NCBI GenBank assembly: GCA_947624295.1 | Contig: CANQJV010000020.1 | Location: 1-35,848 of the forward strand | Direction: 5' to 3' | Length of the DNA stretch: 35,848 nucleotides | Source: an uncultured Ruminococcus sp. | GTDB lineage: Bacteria > Bacillota > Clostridia > Oscillospirales > Ruminococcaceae | Part shown: one piece after another, positions 1 to 9,006 of the stretch | Numbering within the stretch: position 1 is the stretch's first letter | Layout of the letters: each line of letters begins with the position of its first letter | The notes under the pieces: model-generated | Told to the model about the DNA's origin: nothing | The model's database searches: none | What the model saw: only the letters and a program-made list of their open reading frames with translations | Made by a program: the position numbers and the translations under genes

Positions 1-81
1 ACTTTTGGGTCAAATCATCAAGTGAATCACTTTCTTTTTTATCTACTATTGGTTTAGGACATACATATTTCTTTTCCATTT
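1..81 (-). pseudogene. Possible frameshifted start of a leftward gene, cut by the window edge
   Basis: Leftward ATG at 81 with a good Shine-Dalgarno (GGAGAG, 6 nt upstream) in the spacer after rlmD. The frame reads MEKKYVCVLNQ and stops. Removing one GT from the TATGTGTCC stretch (about 57-63) would give MEKKYVCPKPIVDKKESDS and stay open to the left edge. This suggests either a 2-nt frameshift at the start of a small gene, a sequencing error, or chance. Nothing else can be said about function. Only 81 bases are visible, so confidence is low. Confidence 0.2.
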
Positions 82-133
82 CAATCTCTCCATCATTTAC
101 TCATTCTGTATGAACATCAACATTTCCCCACAC

Positions 134-1501
134 TCAACCCGTTTTCTGTTGTGACAGCAGAACTACGCACTCCACGTGTTTAGTTGCGGGGAACAAATCC
201 GCACCGCATACTTTATCAACGGAGTAACTATTTTGTGCGAGGAATTTAGCGTCACGGGCAGCAGTAGCAGGATTACAGGAAATCATAACAATTTTTTCAG
301 GTGAGGCGGAAAGAATAGTTCTGAGAGTATTTTCCGAACAGCCTTTTCTGGGAGGGTCAACAATAATAATATCAGGAGAACAGCCGTTTTTATTTAATTT
401 GCTGAAAATTTCGCCTGCATCACCGCAATAGAAATCAGCATTTGAAATATTATTCTGCATAGCATTTTGTTTTGCATTTTTAACAGCTTCGGGGACAATT
501 TCAATGCCGACAATTTTCTTAACGAACTGCGCCATAGAGAGACCTATAGTACCTGCACCGCAATACAAATCAGCAACAATATTATCAGCAGACGGGTCAG
601 CGTACTCAAGAGCTTTCCTGTAAAGTTTTTCAGCCTGCTGAGTATTGACCTGATAGAATGACAGCGGAGATATTTTTATTTTATTACCGCACATAATATC
701 GGTTATTTCGGGCGAACCCCATAGAGTAATGCATTCCGTACCGAGAATAACATTAGTTTTATCGGGATTTATATTAAGCACAATACTTTTAATATCCTGA
801 AAAAGTTCTGTAAGTTTACGGCAGAGTGAGAAAAGTTGTCTTGAAATATTTTTTCTTGCGACGATACAGACCATAATTTCATTTGAATAGTGACCTTTTC
901 TGATATAGATATGGCGTAATATTCCTGTATTTGTTTTTTCGTCGTAAACAGAAATATTTTTTTCGTTAATATATTCAAGTATTGATTCAAGAATAACGCT
1001 GAAAATCACAGGTTGCAGAGGGCATACGGTCAGAGGAACAACACGATGGCTCCGTGGAGCATAGAAACCGCATACGGCTTTATTTTCGACGACAGCAAGA
1101 GGATATTGAGCTTTATTGCGGTAATTCTCAAAATTTTCAGCGGAAATGAAGTCATCGAAATCCGGAGAAATAGAAATACCGCCGATTCTTGTAAAAGCGT
1201 CCCTGATGATTTTATTTTTAGCACAGCATTCAGCCTCGTAGCTTATATGTCGGAAAACACAACCTCCGCATTTACCATAGACTTCGCATTCACGGACAGT
1301 ACGGTCAGTGGACGGAGTAATAATTTTGTTGATAATGCCGAAAGCGTAGTGGCTTAAAACTTTTACAATTTTTATTTCCGCAACATCGCCAACAGCAGTT
1401 TTCGGAACGAACACTGCCATATCATCGATACGGCAAACACCGCTTCCTTCGGAAGTAAGCCCTGTTATTTCAGCGGTATAGATTTTATTTTTTTCAGGCA
1501 T
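134..1501 (-). CDS. rlmD: 23S rRNA (uracil-5-)-methyltransferase, RlmD/RlmCD family (RumA-like)
   Basis: A 455-residue SAM-dependent enzyme that methylates C5 of uridines in 23S rRNA. An N-terminal TRAM domain (about residues 5-60) is followed by the four cysteines of the RumA [4Fe-4S] cluster: C72, C78 and C81 in the CEVYGKCGGC stretch, and C160. The FYQVN motif is at 283-287, the SAM-binding DLYCGAGTIG at 311-320, VDPPRKG at 381-387, and the nucleophile C409 in ISCNPAT. All expected residues are present. In Gram-positives one enzyme (B. subtilis RlmCD) can modify both U747 and U1939, so target specificity is open. The start overlaps the end of hemZ by 37 nt, so the two genes are probably co-transcribed and coupled. 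Confidence 0.93.
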   Translation of the reverse strand: MPEKNKIYTAEITGLTSEGSGVCRIDDMAVFVPKTAVGDVAEIKIVKVLSHYAFGIINKIITPSTDRTVRECEVYGKCGGCVFRHISYEAECCAKNKIIRDAFTRIGGISISPDFDDFISAENFENYRNKAQYPLAVVENKAVCGFYAPRSHRVVPLTVCPLQPVIFSVILESILEYINEKNISVYDEKTNTGILRHIYIRKGHYSNEIMVCIVARKNISRQLFSLCRKLTELFQDIKSIVLNINPDKTNVILGTECITLWGSPEITDIMCGNKIKISPLSFYQVNTQQAEKLYRKALEYADPSADNIVADLYCGAGTIGLSMAQFVKKIVGIEIVPEAVKNAKQNAMQNNISNADFYCGDAGEIFSKLNKNGCSPDIIIVDPPRKGCSENTLRTILSASPEKIVMISCNPATAARDAKFLAQNSYSVDKVCGADLFPATKHVECVVLLSQQKTG

Positions 1502-2961
1502 TGTGAAACCTCCTGTTTTTTCTGCATAAGTTCGTCAAATCTTCTGATATATTCATAGGGGAATTTATAATTATGAATACGGTTAATTTTCCCATCAGGA
1601 TAAACAAGTTTAGTTGAGGCAGCGCACCCTGCTCCGAGAATAGTCTGAGTTTCGTCCATAATGAAAATATTATACCAACTTTCGAAACCTTTTTTAGCGT
1701 AGCCGACATTTTCGAGATTATCGACAGTATTTTTCTGACGGTAAAGGTAATACGGCATATAACCGCAGGATATAAGTTTTCCTGTACTGTAGTCAACCAT
1801 TTCAGCTGCGGGATTCATCATATTTGCGCTGCCTGATTCAAATAAATCAGCTGACCGTTTTACGGTGAGGGTGTGAACAGTAATACTTTCGGGGGAAAGT
1901 TCAATAATTTTATCAAGTGTATTCCTGAAACTTTCAACGGATTCAGTCGGTAAACCTGCAATGAGGTCAGTATTTATGTTATTGAAACCTATTTTCCTTG
2001 CAAGTTCAAAAGCCTTTAATGCGTCATTCCCTGAATGTTTCCGCCCTATAACACGAAGTACGTCATCATTGAGAGTCTGCGGATTGACTGAAATTCTGCC
2101 TGCGCCGTAATCCTTGATAACACGTAATTTTTCTTCAGTGATAGTATCAGGTCTGCCTGCCTCAAAACTATACTCACGTATTTTGCCGAGGTTGAAATTA
2201 TCCGCAACAGTACGCATAATTTTCTCAATATCATTTGCTGAAATTGATGTGGGAGTACCTCCGCCGAAATAGACCGTATCAATCTCAATCCCGATATTCC
2301 TCACGATATCGCCGATTATTTCGAGTTCACGGCAAAGAGAGGAAATATATTCAGGCATAAGTTTCACGGCTGAATCCATACTATGGGAAACAAATGAACA
2401 GTAACTGCATCTTGTCGGGCAAAACGGGATAGATATATACAGACTTACAGCACGCCTGTTTATTTTGTCGAGAATAGGCAGTTGATTTATAGCGGTTTCG
2501 TAAGCAAGATTGAATTTTTTTGCCGATAAATCAAAGCGTTCTGTTAAAATTTTTTTGATTTCGTTTTCAGAGAATCCTTGCTGAATCAATTCGTTTACTT
2601 TTTTAACGGGGCGTATTCCCGTGAGAAGACCCCACGGCGGAGTAATTCCGGTTTTCCTGTATAGAATATGGTAAATCGAACGGCATAATTCAAGTTCAAT
2701 ATCATCTTTTTTCGTCGTGACAGACATTGTTTTTATCTGTTTTTCGGGAGTATCGCCGTTAAGACGTATTTTCGCTATCACGACAACCGCATTATCAACA
2801 ACAGTACTTGCAAAAATATAATTATCACCTTGTGCATCATTCAGGTCATTGGAAAATCTGAATCTTGCTGTATGGAAAAACAATTTACAGACAGCTTCAA
2901 TCTCGTATTTTGAAGAATAATTGCCTGCTAAAACAATCGGCATTTTATAGTTATCAGTCAT
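1465..2961 (-). CDS. hemZ: Coproporphyrinogen dehydrogenase-like radical SAM protein HemZ
   Basis: A radical SAM protein of about 498 residues of the HemN/HemW superfamily, closest in layout to Firmicutes HemZ. It has an N-terminal region of about 170 residues before the cluster motif PFCPTRCSYC (CxxxCxxC, about residues 180-188), then FGGGTPT and the DLIAGLP motif typical of the HemN group. HemZ is annotated as oxygen-independent coproporphyrinogen III dehydrogenase, but related proteins also act as haem chaperones. No other haem biosynthesis gene is nearby, so the activity is unproven. The ATG at 2961 overlaps the MBL gene by 8 nt (ATGACTGA). An in-frame GTG at 2970 is an alternative start. 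The hemZ-MBL-rel-recJ order is common in Clostridia. Confidence 0.88.
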   Translation of the reverse strand: MTDNYKMPIVLAGNYSSKYEIEAVCKLFFHTARFRFSNDLNDAQGDNYIFASTVVDNAVVVIAKIRLNGDTPEKQIKTMSVTTKKDDIELELCRSIYHILYRKTGITPPWGLLTGIRPVKKVNELIQQGFSENEIKKILTERFDLSAKKFNLAYETAINQLPILDKINRRAVSLYISIPFCPTRCSYCSFVSHSMDSAVKLMPEYISSLCRELEIIGDIVRNIGIEIDTVYFGGGTPTSISANDIEKIMRTVADNFNLGKIREYSFEAGRPDTITEEKLRVIKDYGAGRISVNPQTLNDDVLRVIGRKHSGNDALKAFELARKIGFNNINTDLIAGLPTESVESFRNTLDKIIELSPESITVHTLTVKRSADLFESGSANMMNPAAEMVDYSTGKLISCGYMPYYLYRQKNTVDNLENVGYAKKGFESWYNIFIMDETQTILGAGCAASTKLVYPDGKINRIHNYKFPYEYIRRFDELMQKKQEVSQCLKKIKSIPLK

Positions 2962-3601
2962 TTTCAGCACCGTATTTCACCATATATGGATTATTTTGCT
3001 TTTCATAGTCAAGAGTTGACGGTTCGTTGTGACCGGGTAAAAGTTTCAAATCGCCCTTAATTTTGTAAACTTTTTTAATTGAATTTATCATATCATCAGC
3101 ACTGCTGTCAGGGAAATCAGTCCTGCCGATTGAACAGCAGAAAATTGTATCCCCTGAAAAAACAGCGTCATTTGTGACATAGCAGACACTGCCCTTAGTG
3201 TGACCGGGAGTATGCAATACACGGAAAGTGCATTCACCGTCTTGAATTTCATCGCCGTCGTGGATTACGGTATATTTTTCTACAGGCTGAAAAGATTCAG
3301 CTGAAAGAAAATACATAGAGGAATGCAGGGACAAATCTTCTGAGGAAAGTTTCGGCACATCGTCCTCGTGTATGAAAACTTCCGCACCGGTTGCTCTGCG
3401 GACGGATTCCACACCGTTGATATGGTCAAAATGCCCGTGAGTAAGCAGAATTTTAGTAAGTTTCAGGTTATTCATTTTCAGGTACTCTATCACCATTTGC
3501 GGAGAACCCCCGATATCAACAGCAACGCATTGACCGTTACCTGTTACAGCGATATAGCAGTTAGATTTCAGCGCACCTATATGAAGTGTTTTTATATTCA
3601 T
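2954..3601 (-). CDS. MBL-fold metallo-hydrolase (glyoxalase II / YcbL-like)
   Basis: A 215-residue metallo-beta-lactamase fold protein. The metal ligands are visible: THGHFDH near residues 54-60, TPGHTKGS for the next histidine, FSGDTIF for the bridging aspartate, and LPGHNEPS for the last histidine. Length and motifs match the small hydroxyacylglutathione hydrolase-like/YcbL group, which is usually of undefined substrate. It starts at ATG 3601 with AGGAG 8 nt upstream, and its stop overlaps hemZ. It lies 83 nt downstream of rel, with a large hairpin in between. A thioesterase or hydrolase role is inferred from the family; the substrate cannot be told from sequence. Confidence 0.87.
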   Translation of the reverse strand: MNIKTLHIGALKSNCYIAVTGNGQCVAVDIGGSPQMVIEYLKMNNLKLTKILLTHGHFDHINGVESVRRATGAEVFIHEDDVPKLSSEDLSLHSSMYFLSAESFQPVEKYTVIHDGDEIQDGECTFRVLHTPGHTKGSVCYVTNDAVFSGDTIFCCSIGRTDFPDSSADDMINSIKKVYKIKGDLKLLPGHNEPSTLDYEKQNNPYMVKYGAEND

Positions 3602-3634
3602 AATAATCTCCTTTAATTATAATAAAATTAGTAT

Positions 3635-3676
3635 AAGTCTACAGCAAATTTGTGCAAAATGCCGTAGACTTTTTTT
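3635..3676. terminator. Hairpin between rel and the MBL gene, with a T-run on the + strand
   Basis: A 12-bp inverted repeat (3635-3646 with 3660-3671, a single G-U pair) encloses a 13-nt loop. The T-run that a factor-independent terminator needs follows the stem only on the + strand (3671-3676), although the flanking genes run leftward. On the - strand the stem is preceded by A7 and followed by mixed A/T sequence. It may be a weak terminator or attenuator after rel. The leftward half also contains TTGCAC and TATACT 16 bp apart, a possible weak promoter for the MBL gene. Confidence 0.5.
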
Positions 3677-3684
3677 AGAATTGT

Positions 3685-5982
3685 TTATATTGTTGCCCTG
3701 TCAACAGAAATAATGCCCTTAATTTTCTTGATTTTCTCAAAGAGAGTCTTGAGTTGTTCAGTGTTAGCGATAACGACAGTACACTCAAAAAGCGCATTAC
3801 CGTTCTTGAGGTTTCTTGATGATGAGTGAACTATAGGGATTCTTGATTCAAGAAGAATTTCGGTTATATCGTGGACAAGTCCCACACGGTCACCTGCCAC
3901 GACTTCAAAACTTGTCTGGAGTTTAGAACTGCTTGTTTCAGACCACTGTATATCGCACCAACGGCTTAATTCCTCAAGATTGCCACGTTGCAGAGCAGCC
4001 CTGTAATTGGTACATTTTTTCGTATGGACTGAAAGTCCGTGACCTCTTGTTATAAAGCCGACGATTTCATCTCCGGGGAGAGGATTACAGCATTGTGCGA
4101 ATTTTTTCTCAACATTGTTAATCTGGTCAAGAATTATTGTACTTCTGCCGTCGGATTTAGGCTTGATAATGCTTGCTTTTTCGAGTTCATTCTGTTCGCC
4201 GTAAAGTTTCTGATATTTGTCTTTAAGGCGTGGAATAATTTTATCGAGTGAAATACCGCCATAGCCGATTGAAGCGTAGAAATCTTCAAGAGTTTCGCAA
4301 TTATGACGGCGGAAATCGTCCTGTAAGAAAGATGTGAGTTCTCCTTCAGGGATATTTATACGGTGACGGCGGAACATTCGTTCGAGTTCAGCTCTGCCCT
4401 CAACAATATTTTCGTCACGTCTTTCCCTTTTGAACCACGTACGTATTTTGGAGCGAGCCTCATTTGTGCGAACCATACCCATCCATGACCTGTTAGGACC
4501 TTTAGTAGGGTCTTTAGTTGTAATAATCTGACATATTTGACCTGTCTGTAATTTGAAGTCAAGCGGAACTATTCTTCCGTCAACTTTTGCGCTGATAGTT
4601 TTGTGACCTATTTCCGTATGAATACGGTAAGCGAAATCAATAACGGTTGAACCGCTTGGCAAATTTACCGTCATGCCTTTAGGTGTCATGACAACAATAT
4701 CTTCGGGAGCAATATCCGTTTTTATAGTACGGACGATATCTTCAACATCATCTGATGTCTGCTGAGCCTCAATGACTTTACGAACCCATGCGAGACGCTG
4801 TTCCATTTTATCTTTGCCACGAATACCTTCTTTGTATTTCCAATGAGCAGCGATACCGTATTCAGCGTTTTCGTGCATTTCCTGAGTGCGTATTTGTATT
4901 TCGAACGGAATACCTTCTTCGCCGAGTACAGTAGTATGAATTGACTGATACATATTTGATTTCGGAGTTGAAATATAATCCTTGTATCTGCCGGGAATGG
5001 GGCTGAATATTCCGTTTATTATGCCGACAACGTTGTAACATTCGAGGTATTCGGCAACTATGATTCTTACAGCGTACTTGTCGTAAACCTCATCTATGCT
5101 TTTGTTTTCGAGGAAACATTTTTTATAGATGCTGTAGACGCTTTTCACACGTCCTGATATTTGCGGAGGTTCAACTAAATCGAGTTCTTTGAGGCTTTCC
5201 TTAATACGTTTGATAATCTTTTTAATAAAAGCCTCACGTTCTTCTTTTTTACCCTCCATAGCTCTTTCGATTTCAGTATAGGCGTACGGGTCGAGGTATC
5301 GGAAAGACAAGTCCTCAAGTTCTTCTTTTATAGCTCGTATTCCTAAACGGTGTGCAATCGGGGCATATATGTTCATTGTTTCGGCTGCGGTAGCAATTTG
5401 TTTTTCATAAGGTCGGCATTTAAGGGTACGGACGTTGTGTAGCCTGTCTGCTAATTTGATAATCATTACCCTTATATCCTGCGACATAGCGAGCAAGATT
5501 TTCCGGATATTTTCTGCTTGTTGCTGTTCTTTGGTCTGCGCTGAAATTTTGCTTAATTTGGTAACGCCGTCAACGAGGCTTGCCACGTCCTGACCGAATC
5601 TTTTCTGTAAATCCGACAGGGTTGCGGGAGTATCTTCCACGACATCGTGCAGAAGTGAAGCGCAAATTGTGTCGGTATCCATGCCCAATTCGAGAACGGT
5701 CATTGCAACAGCTAAGGGGTGAATTATATAATCTTGACCTGATGAGCGTTTCTGACCACGGTGAGCTTTTTCAGCAAATTCATAGGCTGAAATGATTTTA
5801 CTCAGGTCGTATTGCCTGTCGTCCTTGAGGATTTTCTGGACAAGCATATCAATCGTGAAGTTGTCATCGAAATCAGGAATTGATTCAAGATATTCTTTAG
5901 ACAGAGCAGTCGCAACAGTAGGCGGAATATCAATCTGACTGTCATCGTAAATTTTTGTGAACCAGTTTCTTTGTTTACTCAT
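3685..5982 (-). CDS. relA: Bifunctional (p)ppGpp synthetase/hydrolase, Rel (RelA/SpoT family)
   Basis: A 765-residue long-form RSH enzyme that makes and degrades the stringent-response alarmone (p)ppGpp. The N-terminal HD hydrolase domain keeps H74, LLHDVVEDT (HD at 112-113) and KLADRLHN (about 176-183). The synthetase domain (about 250-400) has GRVKSVYSIYKK and PGRYKDYISTPK. The RYKD at 332-335 is the RxKD form found in bifunctional Rel/SpoT enzymes; mono-functional RelA has ExDD. A TGS domain follows (EDIVVMTPKG), then a zinc-finger region with a CCNPLPGD motif and a C-terminal ACT domain from about 690. Starts at ATG 5982 behind AAAGGGTG, 41 nt after recJ. Both catalytic halves look intact. 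Confidence 0.96.
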   Translation of the reverse strand: MSKQRNWFTKIYDDSQIDIPPTVATALSKEYLESIPDFDDNFTIDMLVQKILKDDRQYDLSKIISAYEFAEKAHRGQKRSSGQDYIIHPLAVAMTVLELGMDTDTICASLLHDVVEDTPATLSDLQKRFGQDVASLVDGVTKLSKISAQTKEQQQAENIRKILLAMSQDIRVMIIKLADRLHNVRTLKCRPYEKQIATAAETMNIYAPIAHRLGIRAIKEELEDLSFRYLDPYAYTEIERAMEGKKEEREAFIKKIIKRIKESLKELDLVEPPQISGRVKSVYSIYKKCFLENKSIDEVYDKYAVRIIVAEYLECYNVVGIINGIFSPIPGRYKDYISTPKSNMYQSIHTTVLGEEGIPFEIQIRTQEMHENAEYGIAAHWKYKEGIRGKDKMEQRLAWVRKVIEAQQTSDDVEDIVRTIKTDIAPEDIVVMTPKGMTVNLPSGSTVIDFAYRIHTEIGHKTISAKVDGRIVPLDFKLQTGQICQIITTKDPTKGPNRSWMGMVRTNEARSKIRTWFKRERRDENIVEGRAELERMFRRHRINIPEGELTSFLQDDFRRHNCETLEDFYASIGYGGISLDKIIPRLKDKYQKLYGEQNELEKASIIKPKSDGRSTIILDQINNVEKKFAQCCNPLPGDEIVGFITRGHGLSVHTKKCTNYRAALQRGNLEELSRWCDIQWSETSSSKLQTSFEVVAGDRVGLVHDITEILLESRIPIVHSSSRNLKNGNALFECTVVIANTEQLKTLFEKIKKIKGIISVDRATI

Positions 5983-6023
5983 AAAATAATCACCCTTTCC
6001 AAAACCTGTAATAAAGCAGGCTT

Positions 6024-8060
6024 TTATTTGTTTGAATCTTTTAATTTATCTCTTATGGAGATAAGTATCGGAGCAGAATTTATATCGGTATGTGGAGCAT
6101 TTTTAACTCTCCTGATTACCGAATCTGCTGATGAAACAGTGACAAGACCGAGTTGTCGCATAGATTCCGTCGCAACACAAAAACGGCAGTAATTCAATTT
6201 TTCGTCATTGAGCCTGATGTAAAGAATATCCGATATAATGCCTTCATCGGGTATATGTTTGTAAATATCAGCTGTCACATCTCTTGACGGGTACATAGCG
6301 GAATAATATTTTTCAGGGAGTTCCTCACCTCTTGTGAAAGCCTCAAAGACGTTGAGAGCCGAGAAATACTTATTCTGCATAAGACCGTGCGGTCTGATGT
6401 CCTCAACAATTATGCTTATGGAAATCTGTTCATTATATTCATTTATGCTGAGATTTGCAATTATGTCACAACAATCGCCTTTTTTAACAGGTAACTCGTT
6501 CATATTCCTGCGGAATATGAGAGCGTCGGCAAATGTATTGCCAAATTTTATTTTTAACTTTGTATGTAAACCGTTTGAGAGCGGAAACATATTTATAACT
6601 ACAGCGTTTTCGATGAAGAACAAAGGTTTTTCATTGCCTTCGCCGAAAGGTTCGAGTATATCGAGAGCCTGAACGTTTTCTATTGTGAGTTCCTCCGGGG
6701 AAACGGGAACGTCAGCAACAATTTCATATACAGGCATTATGCGATGATTCTGAAGTGCATATTCATTGATAAGCCGTCTGAAATCATTTTCCATACCGGT
6801 TTTTATAGTGAATCCGCCTGCACCGATATGACCGCCGAATTTTTCGAGGGTATCCTTAGCGTAGGTGAGAGCCTCAAATATTGAGAAACTGCCGAAAGAA
6901 CGTGCAGAACCTCTTATTTCACCGTTTTCCTCCGAGGCTATAAAACACGGTTTCCCGAATTTCTCAAGTATTTTCGAGGCGACAATGCCAATGATACCAT
7001 GATGCCAACCTTTACCGCAAATGAAGATGACACGTTCACGGACAAGAGCAGGGTCATTGTCAATCATTTCATATATTTCGGTGACAATTTTGTTTTCCAC
7101 GTCTTTGCGGACACTGTTCCGTCTGTCGAGTTCCTGCGCAATTTCAAGGGATTTCTCGTAGTCCTCACATAAGAACAATTCAACAGCAGTTTTCGGTGAA
7201 CCGTAACGCCCTGAAGCGTTGATACGGGGAGCAAGCCCGAAACTTATTGACACTGAGTCAACTTTTTTATTTGCTAAACCTGATACTTCTTTCAGAGCCA
7301 TAAGTGCAGGACGGTCTGTATTATTCACCAATTCAAGCCCGTAATTCACAATGAATCTGTTTTCGCCTGTAAGACTTACAATATCAGCGACTGTTGCAAT
7401 TGCAGCAAGGTCACCAAACTGTTCGAGAGGGATTGTGTAATCTCCTCCGTTGAGTGCCGTAACAAGTTTCAAGGCGATTACAGCACCGCAGGCGTATTTG
7501 AACGGTGAATAGCAGTCATGGCGGTGAGGGTCAACTACAGCTTCAGCTTTTGGTAACTGTTCGCCCTGCTGATGGTGGTCAGTAACAACAAGTTTCATAC
7601 CGAGTTCGTATATATATTCTGCCTCGGAAATTGCGGAAATACCGTTATCAACAGTAACAATCAGCTTAGCACCGTCATCGTGGATTTTCTTTACAGCCTC
7701 CTTGTTAAGCCCGTAACCTTCAGCACGTTCAGGGATATAGTACATAACATTTGCGCCGTTTTCGAGCAGATAAGTAAAAAGAATTACAGTTGCCATAATA
7801 CCGTCACAATCGTAATCGCCGTAAATGCATATAAGTTCGTCATTTTCCATTGATTTGATTATCGTATCAACAGCTGACTGCATATCTTTTATGAGGAACG
7901 GGTCTGAAAGACTGTCATCGTTAAGGCTTTGCACAACAGATTCAGGTGAAAGGTAGCCTTTTGAGACGAGAGCCGCCGCTGTAAGGGAGGATACACCACA
8001 ACTTTCAGCGATTTTAGCGATAATTTGTTTGTCCGGTTTATTTATTTTCCATTTTTTCAT
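6024..8060 (-). CDS. recJ: Single-stranded-DNA-specific 5'-3' exonuclease RecJ
   Basis: RecJ of about 678 residues, a DHH-family nuclease acting in RecF-pathway recombination and base-excision repair. Motifs seen: YGDYDCDG (81-87), TVDNGIS, TDHHQQG (DHH at 161-163) and VDPHRHD, then the DHHA1 region with GHIGAGGF and RGSARS. A C-terminal extension beyond the OB-type region, common in Firmicutes RecJ, is present. The ATG at 8060 is chosen because AGGAGA lies 8 nt upstream; a longer frame begins at a TTG in the promoter -10 region and is not credible. It is the first gene of the recJ-rel-MBL-hemZ-rlmD group. The apt and dtd genes often found in this group are absent. Confidence 0.94.
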   Translation of the reverse strand: MKKWKINKPDKQIIAKIAESCGVSSLTAAALVSKGYLSPESVVQSLNDDSLSDPFLIKDMQSAVDTIIKSMENDELICIYGDYDCDGIMATVILFTYLLENGANVMYYIPERAEGYGLNKEAVKKIHDDGAKLIVTVDNGISAISEAEYIYELGMKLVVTDHHQQGEQLPKAEAVVDPHRHDCYSPFKYACGAVIALKLVTALNGGDYTIPLEQFGDLAAIATVADIVSLTGENRFIVNYGLELVNNTDRPALMALKEVSGLANKKVDSVSISFGLAPRINASGRYGSPKTAVELFLCEDYEKSLEIAQELDRRNSVRKDVENKIVTEIYEMIDNDPALVRERVIFICGKGWHHGIIGIVASKILEKFGKPCFIASEENGEIRGSARSFGSFSIFEALTYAKDTLEKFGGHIGAGGFTIKTGMENDFRRLINEYALQNHRIMPVYEIVADVPVSPEELTIENVQALDILEPFGEGNEKPLFFIENAVVINMFPLSNGLHTKLKIKFGNTFADALIFRRNMNELPVKKGDCCDIIANLSINEYNEQISISIIVEDIRPHGLMQNKYFSALNVFEAFTRGEELPEKYYSAMYPSRDVTADIYKHIPDEGIISDILYIRLNDEKLNYCRFCVATESMRQLGLVTVSSADSVIRRVKNAPHTDINSAPILISIRDKLKDSNK

Positions 8061-8090
8061 AATTTCTTCTCCTAACTGAATATACAATAT

Positions 8091-8119
8091 ATTATATCAC
8101 GATAAAATGAACATTTCAA
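8091..8119 (-). promoter_or_regulatory. SigA-type promoter of recJ-rel operon
   Basis: On the - strand, TTGAAA (8119-8114), a 17-nt spacer, then TATAAT (8096-8091) with an upstream TG (extended -10, GTGATATAAT). Predicted transcription start is near 8084, about 24 nt before the recJ ATG. It lies between the sigE terminator and recJ, so recJ is transcribed separately from the sporulation operon. The 8120-8250 stretch above it is A/T-rich and I see no gene in it. Confidence 0.82.
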
Positions 8120-8251
8120 TAATAATTGAAAAAATCAGCATAATAGCCTAAATAGTGGAAAATTTTTTGTATCAATTGAAAGGCTGTTTGGTTTTATAAT
8201 GTGAATTTGTACATAGAAATTCAATAAAATGTGAATTTTTATGTGAAATAC

Positions 8252-8280
8252 AAAAAAGACGCATTTTCAGCGTCTTTTTT
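8252..8280 (-). terminator. Factor-independent terminator of spoIIGA-sigE
   Basis: A perfect 11-bp inverted repeat (8252-8262 and 8270-8280, core GACGC/GCGTC) with a 7-nt loop and a T-rich 3' arm on the - strand, directly abutting the sigE stop codon. Confidence 0.88.
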
Positions 8281-8281
8281 A

Positions 8282-8977
8282 TCAGCACAAACTTTCGAGT
8301 TTTACACGGAGTTTCTTTATGATTTTCTTTTCAAGCCTTGATATGTATGATTGCGAAATGCCTATAAGTTCAGCGACTTCCTTTTGAGTTTTCTCCTTGC
8401 CGTCTATAAGCCCGAATCGCATTTCCATTATTTCACGTTCACGGTCGCCGAGTTCCGCAACAGCATTGCGTAACTGTTCACGTTCAGCCTCGTTTTCAAT
8501 GCCTTTGTTGACAATATCATCTTCAGTACCGAGAACATCAGACAAAAGCAGTTCATTACCGTCGTAGTCAATATTCAGCGGTTCGTCAATCGACAAATCA
8601 TTGCGGTACTGGGAGGATTTCCGCAGAAACATGAGTATTTCGTTCTCAATACAGCGTGAAGCATATGTAGCAAGCTTGATATTTTTAGTAGGACAAAACG
8701 TGTTGACCGCTTTAATAAGCCCGATAGTACCGATTGAAACAAGGTCTTCTATGCCTATTCCGGTTGACTCGAATTTTTTAGCGATGTACACGACAAGCCG
8801 TAAATTATGGACGATGAGTTTTTTGCGGGCGTTGTCGTCATTTGCGATAAGTCCCGCAAAAACGACTTCTTCTTCCTCGTGAGTAAGCGGCGGCGGGAGT
8901 GTATCAGAGCCGTTGACATAGAACACATCTTCCCCTAAGAGTTTCTTAAGACCTGAAATTATTTTCTCTAAAATCAT
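8282..8977 (-). CDS. sigE: Sporulation RNA polymerase sigma factor SigE (mother cell)
   Basis: A 231-residue sigma-70 family factor controlling early mother-cell gene expression in sporulation. Signature stretches match SigE closely: [71 protein letters not shown] and the region 4.2 helix-turn-helix [17 protein letters not shown]. By alignment with B. subtilis pro-SigE, the cleavage region would be at F19-Y20 in EDVFYVNGS, leaving a basic pro-peptide of about 19 residues, shorter than the 27 of B. subtilis. It sits 29 nt after spoIIGA, its processing protease. sigG, which usually follows sigE, is not here: a terminator closes the operon. Confidence 0.96.
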   Translation of the reverse strand: MILEKIISGLKKLLGEDVFYVNGSDTLPPPLTHEEEEVVFAGLIANDDNARKKLIVHNLRLVVYIAKKFESTGIGIEDLVSIGTIGLIKAVNTFCPTKNIKLATYASRCIENEILMFLRKSSQYRNDLSIDEPLNIDYDGNELLLSDVLGTEDDIVNKGIENEAEREQLRNAVAELGDREREIMEMRFGLIDGKEKTQKEVAELIGISQSYISRLEKKIIKKLRVKLESLC

Positions 8978-9006
8978 AGCAAAAGTTCCTTTCTTATGTT
9001 AATTTG

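Noticed and set aside
8061..8087. Upstream TTG start for RecJ
   Set aside because: It lies at the predicted transcription start; the ATG at 8060 has a proper SD.
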